Shown here in pieces: positions 29,014-37,822 of a stretch of DNA of 64,000 bases (position 1 is the first letter of the stretch; the number at the start of each line of letters is the position of its first letter). Both the position numbers and the translations under genes were made by a program. Source of the DNA: UBA117 sp049975245 (GTDB lineage: Archaea; Methanobacteriota; Methanobacteria; Methanobacteriales; Methanobacteriaceae). The notes under the pieces are model-generated. The model was given only the letters and a program-made list of their open reading frames with translations. It was not told the DNA's origin and did not search any database. The DNA lies in NCBI GenBank assembly GCA_049975245.1, contig JBNGDB010000012.1, positions 1-64,000 on the forward strand. Reading direction: 5' to 3'.

Positions 29014-29740
29014 TTAATTTTGCTAGGGCCTCTTTAACATTAACCCCTTCAATTAAAATATCTGCTTCTGCAGCTTTCTTATAGAAATCTTTGGTCTTTT
29101 TAGTTATAGAAATATCTTCAAAGCGTATTTTACCATATCCACGGGTACCGCTACCACCTAGGTAATTATCTTCAACCAATAACATGGATTCAAAAACTCC
29201 ATTTAAATTAGATGGTTCATCATCTTCATAAACACCGAATATTATCTCAAAATCAAACATTGAATCTTTAGGAACTCTTTCACTTGGTCGGGGATTAGCA
29301 GAAGATGTTATACGGTTTATAGTATTTTCATATTTAACTTCTGCTCCACGGACAACTTCCTCATTTTCCTCCCATTTATCAATTGTATTGGGTGTGGGAT
29401 AGGAATCACGGACAATGATCCGTGTAGGTCCTTTCTGTTTTGCATCGGAACTTTCATCAGCAGAAGTACCGAATATCTGGCAAGGTAAGCATTCACCACA
29501 TTTACAAGGCTTACCCCGGGATCTGATGATGTTTGCACTGGATTGGGAGTCATTTAATTCCATCAATGATCTCATCTTACCTTTTAGAGATGATCCTGGT
29601 ATAAACGGCAGATCAGAAACCGAGTCTCGGATAACTATATTATCTACCCCTCCAATCTCTATTGATTCATTGGCTCCTCCAATATGCAGTCCTGTTTCAG
29701 AAACAATTTTTCCAGTTATTACATAATTTTCTTTAAACAT
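29006..29740 (-). CDS. csm3: Csm3, backbone RAMP ribonuclease
   Basis: The 244-residue protein has the RAMP opening ITGKIVSETGLHIGGANE, followed by GGVDNIVIRD, which carries the Asp that cuts target RNA every six nucleotides, and IPGSSLKGKMRSLMEL. A four-Cys zinc site is visible (PCKCGECLPCQIFG). Csm3 copies form the backbone along the crRNA. It lies between csm2 and csm4. Confidence 0.95.
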   Translation of the reverse strand: MFKENYVITGKIVSETGLHIGGANESIEIGGVDNIVIRDSVSDLPFIPGSSLKGKMRSLMELNDSQSSANIIRSRGKPCKCGECLPCQIFGTSADESSDAKQKGPTRIIVRDSYPTPNTIDKWEENEEVVRGAEVKYENTINRITSSANPRPSERVPKDSMFDFEIIFGVYEDDEPSNLNGVFESMLLVEDNYLGGSGTRGYGKIRFEDISITKKTKDFYKKAAEADILIEGVNVKEALAKLSE

Positions 29741-29752
29741 TCCCCATTCCTC

Positions 29753-30187
29753 CTAAGCTTTTGGATGATAAAATTTATGATAAGCCACAACCGCTTCTAC
29801 AAATTCCACCAGTTTTTTGAAATTCTTAACTTTTTCTTCTTCAGTTCCTACATCTACCTTGTTCATGGAAACTTTCATGAATTGGTAGAAATCTTGTGGA
29901 ATTAATTTTCTACCTACTGAATTTGCAAGTTTAGGTTTTAGTAGATAGAAACTTGTCTCCATATGATCCCAATCTTTTTCCATTTCTATATCCCTGATTG
30001 CTCCGAAGAATTTTCGAAGCTGTGTGGTCTTAAGGTCACGACTATTTTTAGCCACTAAATCAGCGTAACCTCCTTCATCTGCGAAATCTTTTGCTTTTAA
30101 ATCCTTTAACATTTCAATTTTGTCTATTTTTCCAATTACCATTTTAATATCATCTGATCTTTGATTAGATCTTCTCCCATTAGACAT
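29753..30187 (-). CDS. csm2: Csm2, small subunit
   Basis: The 144-residue all-helical basic protein has the Csm2 pattern: LRKFFGAIRDIE, then FYLLKPKLANSVGRK and KNFKKLVEFVEAVVAYHKF. It forms the inner helical filament contacting crRNA-target duplex. It lies six bases after csm1 and 12 before csm3. Confidence 0.9.
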   Translation of the reverse strand: MSNGRRSNQRSDDIKMVIGKIDKIEMLKDLKAKDFADEGGYADLVAKNSRDLKTTQLRKFFGAIRDIEMEKDWDHMETSFYLLKPKLANSVGRKLIPQDFYQFMKVSMNKVDVGTEEEKVKNFKKLVEFVEAVVAYHKFYHPKA

Positions 30188-30192
30188 CTAAA

Positions 30193-32676
30193 TCACCTCA
30201 TCCTTAAACTAACCCATGAAGCTGGAATCTTTATCCATGGCATGTATTTTAAACCATCTTTATCCAATTCTTCCCTAACCATTCTATCTTTCACTGTTCT
30301 TAGCTTGTATTTAAATAATGGAACATACCTTTTACGTTTTACACGTGTATTTGCATCTTCCTTCCAACTTTTGTTGGTGTTGATATTATTTATGTCTGAA
30401 TCAAAGGTGTTATGCCACATTATCAACATGGAGTGGACCATTCCTCTAGATATTCTCCCAGATTTAACCAGTTTTTCCAGGTTCAGGGCAAATGTAAATA
30501 GATCGTTGAATCCCTTGTAAGGTTCCTGGGTGTTCCAGGTGACCACATCATTAAAAACAGTTATTCTATCTTTTCCACAGTTTTTAGATGTTTCTAAATA
30601 GTCATCAGCAAATTTAACTGCTCTTTCTACTGGAAATTTTGACCCTGCCAGGAATATTCCACCAGATAATGTTATGTCATTATTATTACAGGTCCAATCC
30701 CTGAATTCATTTTTCAGATCCTCTGAAAATTTTATGATATCATCATAGGGGCCAAATACCAGCAAGTCATCACCCCCAGAATAATTTATATAGATAGTGG
30801 GGATGATATTACTTTGACATTCATCACAGACTGTTTTTCCTTCACTTTCCCTGTAAATTGGTATTTTATCTTCATTTTCATCAAATTCGAGTTTTATTTC
30901 CTCAACCTTAGATTTGCAGTTATCGCAGACATCTTCCATAACTCGGTATTTACTTGCAACATTGTTAATATAACCAGAGAAGAACATATCAAGAAATGAG
31001 CTCATGGTTGATATTCGGGATATGCTGGAATTTTCAAGGCCTTGTGAGAAAACCTTTCCCAGATTATCCACATCCATCTTCAGTATTCCCATCTTATTGG
31101 AACCTCTGCTGATCTGGGCCATATGCTCGAAGTATAGAGTTCCTTTCCGTGAATGTCTTGGAACTGTATTTCCCATGAAGCTGAAGCCGTAGGTAATGTT
31201 TTCGGTTTCACCTATTTTATCTGCTATTTCCAGGAAATTTGTATTGTTTAAGCGGATTATTTCAATTTCCACGTTTTTAGAGATTATGGACTGAACCTTT
31301 CTTATCAATTGGTTATTGTCTTTCTCGAAATAGTAGCCCACTCCTAGTGCTTCAAAATCAAAATTTTGATTATCAGAATATACTTTTAACATATAATCTG
31401 CATTGGCTATTTTTCTTCCTAGTTCCTCCTGTTTTTCACATTCATTACATATATTGTTAGATGCCAGTTCGCCTCCACAAACTGGACAGGTCATGTAGGG
31501 TGGTGATTTCTCATCTTCAAATAGGTTTTCGAGAACATTATTGAATTTTCTTCTTTTATCTTGGAGATTTTTATAGCCTAATTCATCCATTATATTACCA
31601 AATTCTTCTAGATCATTTCCAGAACATTCTAGATGGGATAATGCCAGATATATTTCTGCATTGAATTTTTTGAGAAACATTTCATTAACATCAGACTTTA
31701 TTTTGTCAAGTTTTGTTTTTACAGGTGCGGTGTTGGGTACGATTAGGATAAAATGCCCGCCTCCGCAGAATAGGATATTAGCTTGGTTTAGGTTTAGATC
31801 TTGCACTATCCGGGATACTATGGCGTCATTTATAAGATTCAAGTAGATGGATCTGCCCCTTAATCTTTTGCTCATCCCTTTACGTGCCTCTTGAGGTGAG
31901 GATACTCTGTATATGAAGTTTTGTATTCCTGAAATATCTCCACTAACCACTAGGTAGGTTTTTTCAGAGTCAGAGAACTTTAATTTATTTTCCTTGGAGT
32001 AGTGGTACATGCACGTAGCCAGGGCGGCAGATGTTTTGGAATGGTCATACAATGAAATGTCTGGTTCGCTTACATATGCAGCTGCAGGTATTAGTGAGGT
32101 GTATTTTTTTAAAAGAAATAGTAAGGTGTTAAAGTTATCTGGATTGTGGAGAGAGTTGAATTCTTTTTCAAATTTATTCCATATTTTTTTATATTCGGGC
32201 TGGAGATTCCATCCTTGCATGGTTTCAGCTTTTAATGGTTTGGGTTTTACCAATTCCAGTGCATCCATGCTTAAACTGTTGAGGGGTAAATAGTATTCTT
32301 GAGGTTCTGGACTTTCTTCGAATTTAACTTTAGAAAAAACTGATATTAATGGTTCTTTTTCCACTTCTCTCTTTTTCTCTGATTTTTTTCTTTCTTTGGA
32401 GGAGTGATGGTCTGCTTTCTGCACAATTTTTGCCATTTCGGGATAGCTTGAATCAGATGGGTTATGATGATATAAAATTAGTTCTTCTATATCTTTCATG
32501 CCTGTAAATTTAAGTGAAAAGGTAGCTGACCATTTAGCATGGGCTCCACTATATCCATATTCCTCTTTAGATAATTTTTTATATTTTATGTCAGGGGTTT
32601 TTTTGGCTCTTTGACTAAATTTTCCAATATCATGCAGCAGAGCTGCCATTTGTAGCTCCTTCAAATTCATTATCAC
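30193..32676 (-). CDS. csm1: Cas10/Csm1, large subunit with HD and cyclase palm
   Basis: The 827-residue signature protein of type III-A has an N-terminal HD nuclease motif (ALLHDIGKF, about residue 12-20), which should cut single-stranded DNA. It has zinc ribbons (CPVCGGEL...CNEC; CDNC...CDEC) and a GGDD palm motif in INYSGGDDLLVFG (about residue 635), which should make cyclic oligoadenylate. Both catalytic motifs are intact. The frame starts at a GTG (32676); the ATG at 32670 behind GGTGTG may be used. It heads the operon csm1-csm2-csm3-csm4-csm5-csm6-cas6-cas2-cas1. Confidence 0.96.
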   Translation of the reverse strand: MIMNLKELQMAALLHDIGKFSQRAKKTPDIKYKKLSKEEYGYSGAHAKWSATFSLKFTGMKDIEELILYHHNPSDSSYPEMAKIVQKADHHSSKERKKSEKKREVEKEPLISVFSKVKFEESPEPQEYYLPLNSLSMDALELVKPKPLKAETMQGWNLQPEYKKIWNKFEKEFNSLHNPDNFNTLLFLLKKYTSLIPAAAYVSEPDISLYDHSKTSAALATCMYHYSKENKLKFSDSEKTYLVVSGDISGIQNFIYRVSSPQEARKGMSKRLRGRSIYLNLINDAIVSRIVQDLNLNQANILFCGGGHFILIVPNTAPVKTKLDKIKSDVNEMFLKKFNAEIYLALSHLECSGNDLEEFGNIMDELGYKNLQDKRRKFNNVLENLFEDEKSPPYMTCPVCGGELASNNICNECEKQEELGRKIANADYMLKVYSDNQNFDFEALGVGYYFEKDNNQLIRKVQSIISKNVEIEIIRLNNTNFLEIADKIGETENITYGFSFMGNTVPRHSRKGTLYFEHMAQISRGSNKMGILKMDVDNLGKVFSQGLENSSISRISTMSSFLDMFFSGYINNVASKYRVMEDVCDNCKSKVEEIKLEFDENEDKIPIYRESEGKTVCDECQSNIIPTIYINYSGGDDLLVFGPYDDIIKFSEDLKNEFRDWTCNNNDITLSGGIFLAGSKFPVERAVKFADDYLETSKNCGKDRITVFNDVVTWNTQEPYKGFNDLFTFALNLEKLVKSGRISRGMVHSMLIMWHNTFDSDINNINTNKSWKEDANTRVKRKRYVPLFKYKLRTVKDRMVREELDKDGLKYMPWIKIPASWVSLRMR

Positions 32677-33025
32677 ACCACGATGCTTTTATATGAATAA
32701 TATTACAAATACTAAAGTTCAAGGAATAATTATAACAATTAATTATGAATTTTATAATAAATATCATTACGCATATCATTACTATATAATTTTCCATAAA
32801 ATTCATATAATAATCTATATTAACATTGATGGACATATTATAATTAATCTATTTTTTTTATGTAAGAATTTTTATGAAAATAGTATTCTTAAATAAAAAT
32901 TGAATACAAATTGAAAAACAGTTATTTTAGATCTAACACATTTAATCTAAAGGTGAACTCATTTTCAAGCAACTAATTATATTATTTTTAGATATTTAGT
33001 CTCTAAGAATTTCTTCTAATTAAAT
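32677..33025. other. Intergenic DNA upstream of the cas operon
   Basis: This AT-rich interval should contain the promoter of the cas operon. CATATAAAAG on the minus strand (around 32688-32697) is TATA-like but very close to the start codon, which would give an almost leaderless message. No gene is seen. Confidence 0.4.
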
Positions 33026-34153
33026 TTTACAATCCTTGTTTTAGTGGAAAACCCTTTCCAACATTCCTCCTTTTGCAATTCCTTTTGCGATAATTCGTGG
33101 TCAAGATGTTACGATTTTATCAACGACTATTATTTTTATCATTATACAAAAAAAATAGGTTTCTATTTTCCTAATCTTCTTAATATTATCCATACCAGCA
33201 GTGCTAATATTACTGTAATAAAAGGCATGAAGAACCTTAAAGTACCGATAGGTGTTATTTCAAATCCTATGATATCCCCCTCCTTGTAACTTTTTAAAAA
33301 AAAGTAAAAGTTAAGAGTTAAAATCCTTATTTTAGTGGAAAAGCCTTTGCAACAGTTTCGAAAGATGCAAAGGTAAAACCAGATACAAGTTACAATCCTT
33401 GTTTTAGTGGAAAAGCCTTTGCAACATTAAGGGTGGCAAGGAAGGAAGATTATGATATTGCTGTTACAATCCTTGTTTTAGTGGAAAAGCCTTTGCAACT
33501 ATATTGAGTTTTAGGGTTCGTTATGGTTACAAATGGTTACAATCCTTGTTTTAGTGGAAAAGCCTTTGCAACTTGATTGCGATGTACCATCGAAGGCTTT
33601 TATAAAAGTTACAATCCTTGTTTTAGTGGAAAAGCCTTTGCAACAGCTAAAAATAGGATAAACAGAACTTTTGACATCGTTACAATCCTTGTTTTAGTGG
33701 AAAAGCCTTTGCAACATAGATGTGCTCGAAAATGTATCAGAAGCTGTAACGTTACAATCCTTGTTTTAGTGGAAAAGCCTTTGCAACTACACATTCTCAG
33801 TGTGAACATAACAGGGAAGCATCGTTACAATCCTTGTTTTAGTGGAAAAGCCTTTGCAACAATAAAAAATATGTTGTTTTAACCGTTGATAGTGATGTTA
33901 CAATCCTTGTTTTAGTGGAAAAGCCTTTGCAACTTAATATTTTTTTTGTAAAATAAGTAAGGTTATATCGTTACAATCCTTGTTTTAGTGGAAAAGCCTT
34001 TGCAACTTTTTTTAAAAAATTATTTGATTCTTAGAATAGACCGTTACAATCCTTGTTTTAGTGGAAAAGCCTTTGCAACAATATCCACGTGACACATCCA
34101 CCAGGCTTTGTAGTGTGTTACAATCCTTGTTTTAGTGGAAAAGCCTTTGCAAC
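33026..34153 (-). CRISPR. CRISPR array 2, 12 good repeats plus one decayed
   Basis: Twelve repeats of the same 37-base unit as array 1 start at 33317, 33389, 33463, 33536, 33608, 33679, 33751, 33824, 33897, 33970, 34043 and 34117, giving 11 spacers of about 34-37 bases. The repeat at 33317 is slightly changed. A decayed repeat at 33026-33062 lies 254 bases away from it. Leader and decay positions show minus-strand transcription, as in array 1. Confidence 0.96.
33163..33270 (-). CDS. Possible 35-residue single-helix peptide inside the decayed array end
   Basis: On the minus strand AAGGAGGGGGAT lies just before an ATA that opens a frame reading (M)GFEITPIGTLRFFMP, then a membrane helix and an RRLGK end. 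It fills the 254-base interval between the decayed repeat and the first good repeat of array 2. The strong SD and one neat helix argue for a real gene; the ATA start argues against it unless such starts are used here. Confidence 0.35.
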   Translation of the reverse strand: MGFEITPIGTLRFFMPFITVILALLVWIILRRLGK

Positions 34154-34262
34154 GGTACCAAAAATTTCCGTATTTTGGCTTCTAAAGGCCTAGAAATCCT
34201 CCTTTCAGAGACCCTAATTTGAAGTTCAAAATTTCAGGCCTCCCTTATAAAGAACTTCACAA
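34154..34262 (-). promoter_or_regulatory. Leader of array 2 with palindromic sites
   Basis: This leader is shared with array 1. On the minus strand it has a TATA-like CTTTATAAG (about 34244-34252) some 95 bases before the first repeat. GAACTTC (34252-34258) and the palindrome TTTGAAGTTCAAA (34218-34230) flank it as a larger inverted repeat. A second inverted repeat TTCTA...TAGAA lies at about 34180-34195. These would serve transcription control and leader recognition by Cas1-Cas2. Confidence 0.75.
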
Positions 34263-34616
34263 ATTGATTTCTATAACTTTTATAAGATAAATCTTTCTCT
34301 TATAATCTCTATGATGAAAAGATCACACAAAAATACATCTTATATCTTTTAGAGAAAATAAGAACTATAAAAAAAATACGCCCATTAATGTTAGTTTTAA
34401 TAAAAAAACCAGAGAATATTAATTAATAACAGTAAATAAAACACTAAAATTAGATTATTAAATAAAAAATGTTCAAGAATATTTATAAAAAATAAAATAA
34501 TATATATCTACAGTTGTACAGATTTAGTCTAAGAATTATCTCTAGTTATTAGTTCAGATATTATGGAAATATTAAATAAGGCCATGTGAAAACTAAAATG
34601 TTCAGAGTTGTATCAT

Positions 34617-35210
34617 ATGAAAATAACTTTAATATCAACTTTTTATTCCATAGAACCTGTTATGGTTGCTATTACCAAATTATCTCCTGATAAATTAATT
34701 TTACTAAAGAATGAGGATGCTAAGGATGAAAAACTACAATCCGAAGTTACACTAAGAAAAACAGTGGGTAAAGTAATTGATATTGATACTCTGAATACCA
34801 GTGTCTATGATGTGGTGAAAATAGCTAAAGATACTGCAGAGGTTATAGATAGGGAAACCGTAGAAGGTAATCAGATCATTGTTAATGTGAGTGGTGGAAG
34901 AAAAACCCAGGCACTAGGTGCACTATTTGGATCATATGCCCGCCATAACTACATTGAAAGAATTGTTTATCTAACTGAAGAAGATAATGAAGTAGTTGAA
35001 ATTCCCAAACTAAACTATGGAATATCAACAACTAAAAAACTAATACTAAAGGAATTAGCAAGGGGAAATGCTTCAGTCAAAAATCTATCAATCAAAATAG
35101 GCATAAGCAGGGGTATGACCTACAATCACATACGAGAACTGCGAGAAATGGGCCTAATAGAACCAGATAAATTAAAAATTACATCTGCAGGACTACTAGC
35201 AATTATATAA
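34617..35210 (+). CDS. CARF-wHTH transcriptional regulator (Csa3-like)
   Basis: The roughly 197-residue protein has an N-terminal CARF domain: ITLISTFYSIEPVM opens the first strand and IVNVSGGRKTQALGALFG is the ligand-binding loop. The C-terminal winged helix (VKNLSIKIGISRGMTYNHIREL) binds DNA. This is the Csa3 layout, which links cyclic nucleotide levels to transcription of cas genes or arrays. I start at the ATG at 34617; the frame begins at a TTG nine bases earlier. It is divergent from array 2, only 355 bases from its leader, so control of the leader palindromes is likely. Confidence 0.85.
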   Translation: MKITLISTFYSIEPVMVAITKLSPDKLILLKNEDAKDEKLQSEVTLRKTVGKVIDIDTLNTSVYDVVKIAKDTAEVIDRETVEGNQIIVNVSGGRKTQALGALFGSYARHNYIERIVYLTEEDNEVVEIPKLNYGISTTKKLILKELARGNASVKNLSIKIGISRGMTYNHIRELREMGLIEPDKLKITSAGLLAII

Positions 35211-35706
35211 ACCCTAAAAAAATAATTAAAGAAAGATATCTTTAATTTATTTTTGAAAAATCCACTAACACTGGGTCGCTAATTATCTGAATTACTCTTT
35301 TTAAAACTAAAATATTTATTAAATGGTTTTCTAACCTGGGCTTAGAACTTACTATTTCATGATTTGTATTGTTAGAGATTTATTGTTTCCATTTCTTGTT
35401 TTATTGTTTCAGATTTTGCAACTGCCGCCCATATTCCCTTACTTTACATATCTTCAAATATTTTTTAGATATGATATAATTACATAATTTTTTTGAGATA
35501 CTTGATACCTAAAATAGCCTCCTAGACCTAATTTAATGATTGATAGGGTGGCAATTATGATCGTATGAATTCGGCCCCATCATATTTCATTGGAAATTAA
35601 ATATATTTACTATTTAATTAATGTTTACTATCTGATGTTGAACATTAAATATATATAGTATTAGTTAACTTATATATAATTTAATTATTGTAAAGGAAAT
35701 CAATTA
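35211..35706. other. Intergenic DNA with a decayed solitary CRISPR repeat
   Basis: The stretch 35386-35422 matches the 37-base CRISPR repeat at 26 positions, including unbroken CTTGTTTTA and TTTGCAAC blocks, and may be a relic. The rest is A/T-rich with nothing recognisable. Confidence 0.4.
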
Positions 35707-35761
35707 ATGGATATATCAAAAAAAATGTATTTATTTAAGAAAAAGGGGACTCTGATTTAGT

Positions 35762-35893
35762 ATGGTTTATGATAGATCAAGTATTTTTGGACCAAGTAAA
35801 AAGAAAAAAAGATCCTTCGGGCCCTTAGCATATGACTCAGAAGACTATTATGAAGACATAGTAGACTACGGCCACGAAGATGATGACGAATAA
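35762..35893 (+). CDS. 43-residue peptide with acidic Tyr-rich tail
   Basis: The product starts MVYDRSSIFGPSKKKKRSFG and ends in a strongly acidic DSEDYYEDIVDYGHEDDDE-like tail. This charge split and regular codon use look like a real small protein of unknown role. GGGGAC lies about 12 bases upstream, somewhat far. A 17-codon frame (35707-35760) with its own SD precedes it and may be a leader peptide. The acidic Tyr tail recalls the protein at 36454. Confidence 0.4.
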   Translation: MVYDRSSIFGPSKKKKRSFGPLAYDSEDYYEDIVDYGHEDDDE

Positions 35894-35972
35894 CAATCCG
35901 TCCTGATAAAAATAATATTTAAGGACAATAGAAAATTAGAATCTGAAACTAAATAATATTAGGGGGATTTTT

Positions 35973-36266
35973 ATATCTGAATTAGATTTTGTTAACCGTA
36001 GTGTAAGGAATTTAGGACTGTGGGGTGTGATTAACCTTTTATTATCACTGCCTATAGGAATAATGATGCTGGTATTTGCACTAGCCATATACATAACCAA
36101 AAGTTCTCAACTAGTATTTGCATTTGCTGTTATCTGGTTGCTTCTAGCCATAGTTCAATTTATAGGCGGTTTTGGATTTCCATGGCTTTTCATACTTGCC
36201 ATAATAAATGGCTATTACGCCATATCAACTATAAAAGAATATCAACAATATCACGTTAATATATAA
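35973..36266 (+). CDS. Small membrane protein, probable ATA start
   Basis: AGGGGGAT lies five bases before an ATA at 35973. From there the frame reads (M)SELDFVNRSVRNLGLWGVINLLLS and continues through three hydrophobic helices to 36266. The first conventional start, GTG at 36027, has no SD and would cut into helix 1, so I place the start at 35973. No family is known; the helix pattern is like other small methanogen membrane proteins. Confidence 0.5.
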   Translation: MSELDFVNRSVRNLGLWGVINLLLSLPIGIMMLVFALAIYITKSSQLVFAFAVIWLLLAIVQFIGGFGFPWLFILAIINGYYAISTIKEYQQYHVNI

Positions 36267-36284
36267 TAAATCAGTTTAATAAAA

Positions 36285-36377
36285 ATGGTGTGCGGTAACA
36301 ATTGTGAAGGCCATTCCATTAAAAAAAGGTATCTAATTCTAAAAACCTATGGTTTTTTGGAAGAAGAAATAACATGA
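36285..36377 (+). pseudogene. Decayed zinc-ribbon-like peptide copy
   Basis: A 30-codon frame begins MVCGNNCEGHSIKKR. At DNA level it resembles the intact copy at 36815-36892 (CGNC followed by IPIKKG) with small insertions, so it is probably a frameshifted duplicate. Confidence 0.35.
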
Positions 36378-36453
36378 ACTATAAAGTAAAAAAATTCTTT
36401 AAATGAACAATAAAAATTTGATGAAGAATTAAATCCAATTTAGGGGTGAAAAT

Positions 36454-36681
36454 ATGTTAAGTCCAATAACAGCTTTAATAATAGGAGTTATTCTGGCGAT
36501 ACTGGTTTTAGGTTTTGCTGCAGGAATAGGTGCACAAGATGATGTCGGATATAGTGTTTGGGAAACCACAGAAGTAGGATTTGACTATACTGATGGAGGA
36601 TATTTTGTAGAAGATACCTTTATTACAGATATGGATTATGGAGGAGACTGTGGATACTCAGATGATTATTACTATGAATAA
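36454..36681 (+). CDS. Single-helix membrane protein with acidic Tyr-rich tail
   Basis: The 75-residue protein has an N-terminal membrane helix (SPITALIIGVILAILVLGFA) and an acidic, Tyr/Gly-rich tail (EDTFITDMDYGGDCGYSDD and onward). AGGGGTG precedes the ATG at a good distance. Function is unknown. A frameshifted relative of the helix lies at 36922-37039, each preceded by a CGNC-type peptide, which points to a duplicated two-gene unit. Confidence 0.55.
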   Translation: MLSPITALIIGVILAILVLGFAAGIGAQDDVGYSVWETTEVGFDYTDGGYFVEDTFITDMDYGGDCGYSDDYYYE

Positions 36682-36814
36682 TGATATCATTTAAGATTCA
36701 CAAATAATTTTTTCAGAGAAGAATAGGTTTAATCACATATTTATATGAAAAAATAGTGTTAGAAAAGGAAAAGACAAATAATATGCCCATTAACAAAAAA
36801 AATGGAATCAAAAA

Positions 36815-36892
36815 ATGCAAAAATGTGGAAACTGTGCAAAGATCATTCCAATAAAAAAAGGATTATACTTCACATATAATAATTTGAAATAA
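36815..36892 (+). CDS. 25-residue CGNC zinc-ribbon-like peptide
   Basis: The frame reads MQKCGNCAKIIPIKKGLYFT and a short tail. CGNC with following basic residues looks like half a zinc ribbon. It may be a real tiny gene or part of the decayed duplication next to it. Confidence 0.3.
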   Translation: MQKCGNCAKIIPIKKGLYFTYNNLK

Positions 36893-36921
36893 ATTAAAAA
36901 ATGGATAGGTAAAGTGATATA

Positions 36922-37039
36922 ATGATAGGAACCGTTTGCATTAATTTTAGGATTCACATTTGCTTTATTAGTTCTCTTCTTCCCGCCTTTAGCTATAGTA
37001 TTTGCATTTATAGTGATAATAATTATTTTGGTCAAATAA
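36922..37039 (+). pseudogene. Frameshifted copy of the single-helix membrane protein
   Basis: ATG ATA at 36922 is followed, after one extra base, by a frame encoding EPFALILGFTFALLVLFFPP and more hydrophobic residues to 37039. Removing that base gives a protein whose helix aligns with the product at 36454. Confidence 0.4.
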
Positions 37040-37080
37040 GATATGAAAACATACTTAATACTGGAAATTATTGACCAACA

Positions 37081-37668
37081 TTAAATGCTAGGTGACCTAC
37101 TATAAAGATGCCAATCTCCATCATCTGCCAGCACAATAATAAAATTACTGTCTTTAGTAAAATACCATTTCTCAGTCTCTTGTTCTAATACTTTTACAAA
37201 ACCTAATTTGTAAAAATGATCCTCCAATTCATCTGGTTTGCTACCTATAGTTGTTTTTAATACGTTTAATTCAAATACTTCGGAATTAATAAAATCCATT
37301 TTATTCTCTGTTAACTTACCATCTTTTTCAATAAAATCAATCAATTTTTCTTTCACATCATAAACGTATTCCTTTTTGATTTGATCACCAAAATAGGGTG
37401 GATTGCTCTTTCTTTGTTTAATAGGCGACCCTATTGCTTTTTCATATAATCTCCAACTAATACCCTCTTTTAAAACAAGAATGATATTAGTATCATCAGA
37501 AAGGAAATAATTAAGACTTTTTAGTTGAAATATTTTTACAAAACCTATTTTTTGGAGATTATCTTCTAAATCTTCTGATCTACTATTATTAACAGCTTTT
37601 ACAATCTTCATTTTAAATTCAAGAAATTTAATATAATCTTCATCTATTTCTTCATACATTTCTACCAT
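37081..37668 (-). CDS. Hypothetical protein with two tandem copies of a 60-residue domain
   Basis: The 195-residue soluble protein has an internal duplication. The first unit contains LEDNLQKIGFVKIFQ, then IILVLKEGISWRLYE. The second contains LEDHFYKLGFVKVLE, then FIIVLADDGDWHLYS. Each unit looks like helix, strand, strand. I know no function. Confidence 0.55.
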   Translation of the reverse strand: MVEMYEEIDEDYIKFLEFKMKIVKAVNNSRSEDLEDNLQKIGFVKIFQLKSLNYFLSDDTNIILVLKEGISWRLYEKAIGSPIKQRKSNPPYFGDQIKKEYVYDVKEKLIDFIEKDGKLTENKMDFINSEVFELNVLKTTIGSKPDELEDHFYKLGFVKVLEQETEKWYFTKDSNFIIVLADDGDWHLYSRSPSI

Positions 37669-37822
37669 TAGATCAAATCCTTCAATTTCATTTAGAGATA
37701 ATTTTTATTAATTATTTAGCCCCTTAGATTTTTCTTGTTGAAAAACTAATTTTGATTGGTGTTTTTGTTTGTTTAGTGGTGTATTAGTTGCTTCCTTTCT
37801 AAAAATACATTTTATAATTTTT

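Noticed and set aside
29415..29726. Opposite-strand frames over csm3 and other cas genes
   Set aside because: They lie antisense to well-identified csm genes and show no family pattern.
33577..33882. Open frames on both strands over array 2
   Set aside because: They also come from the CRISPR repeat sequence.
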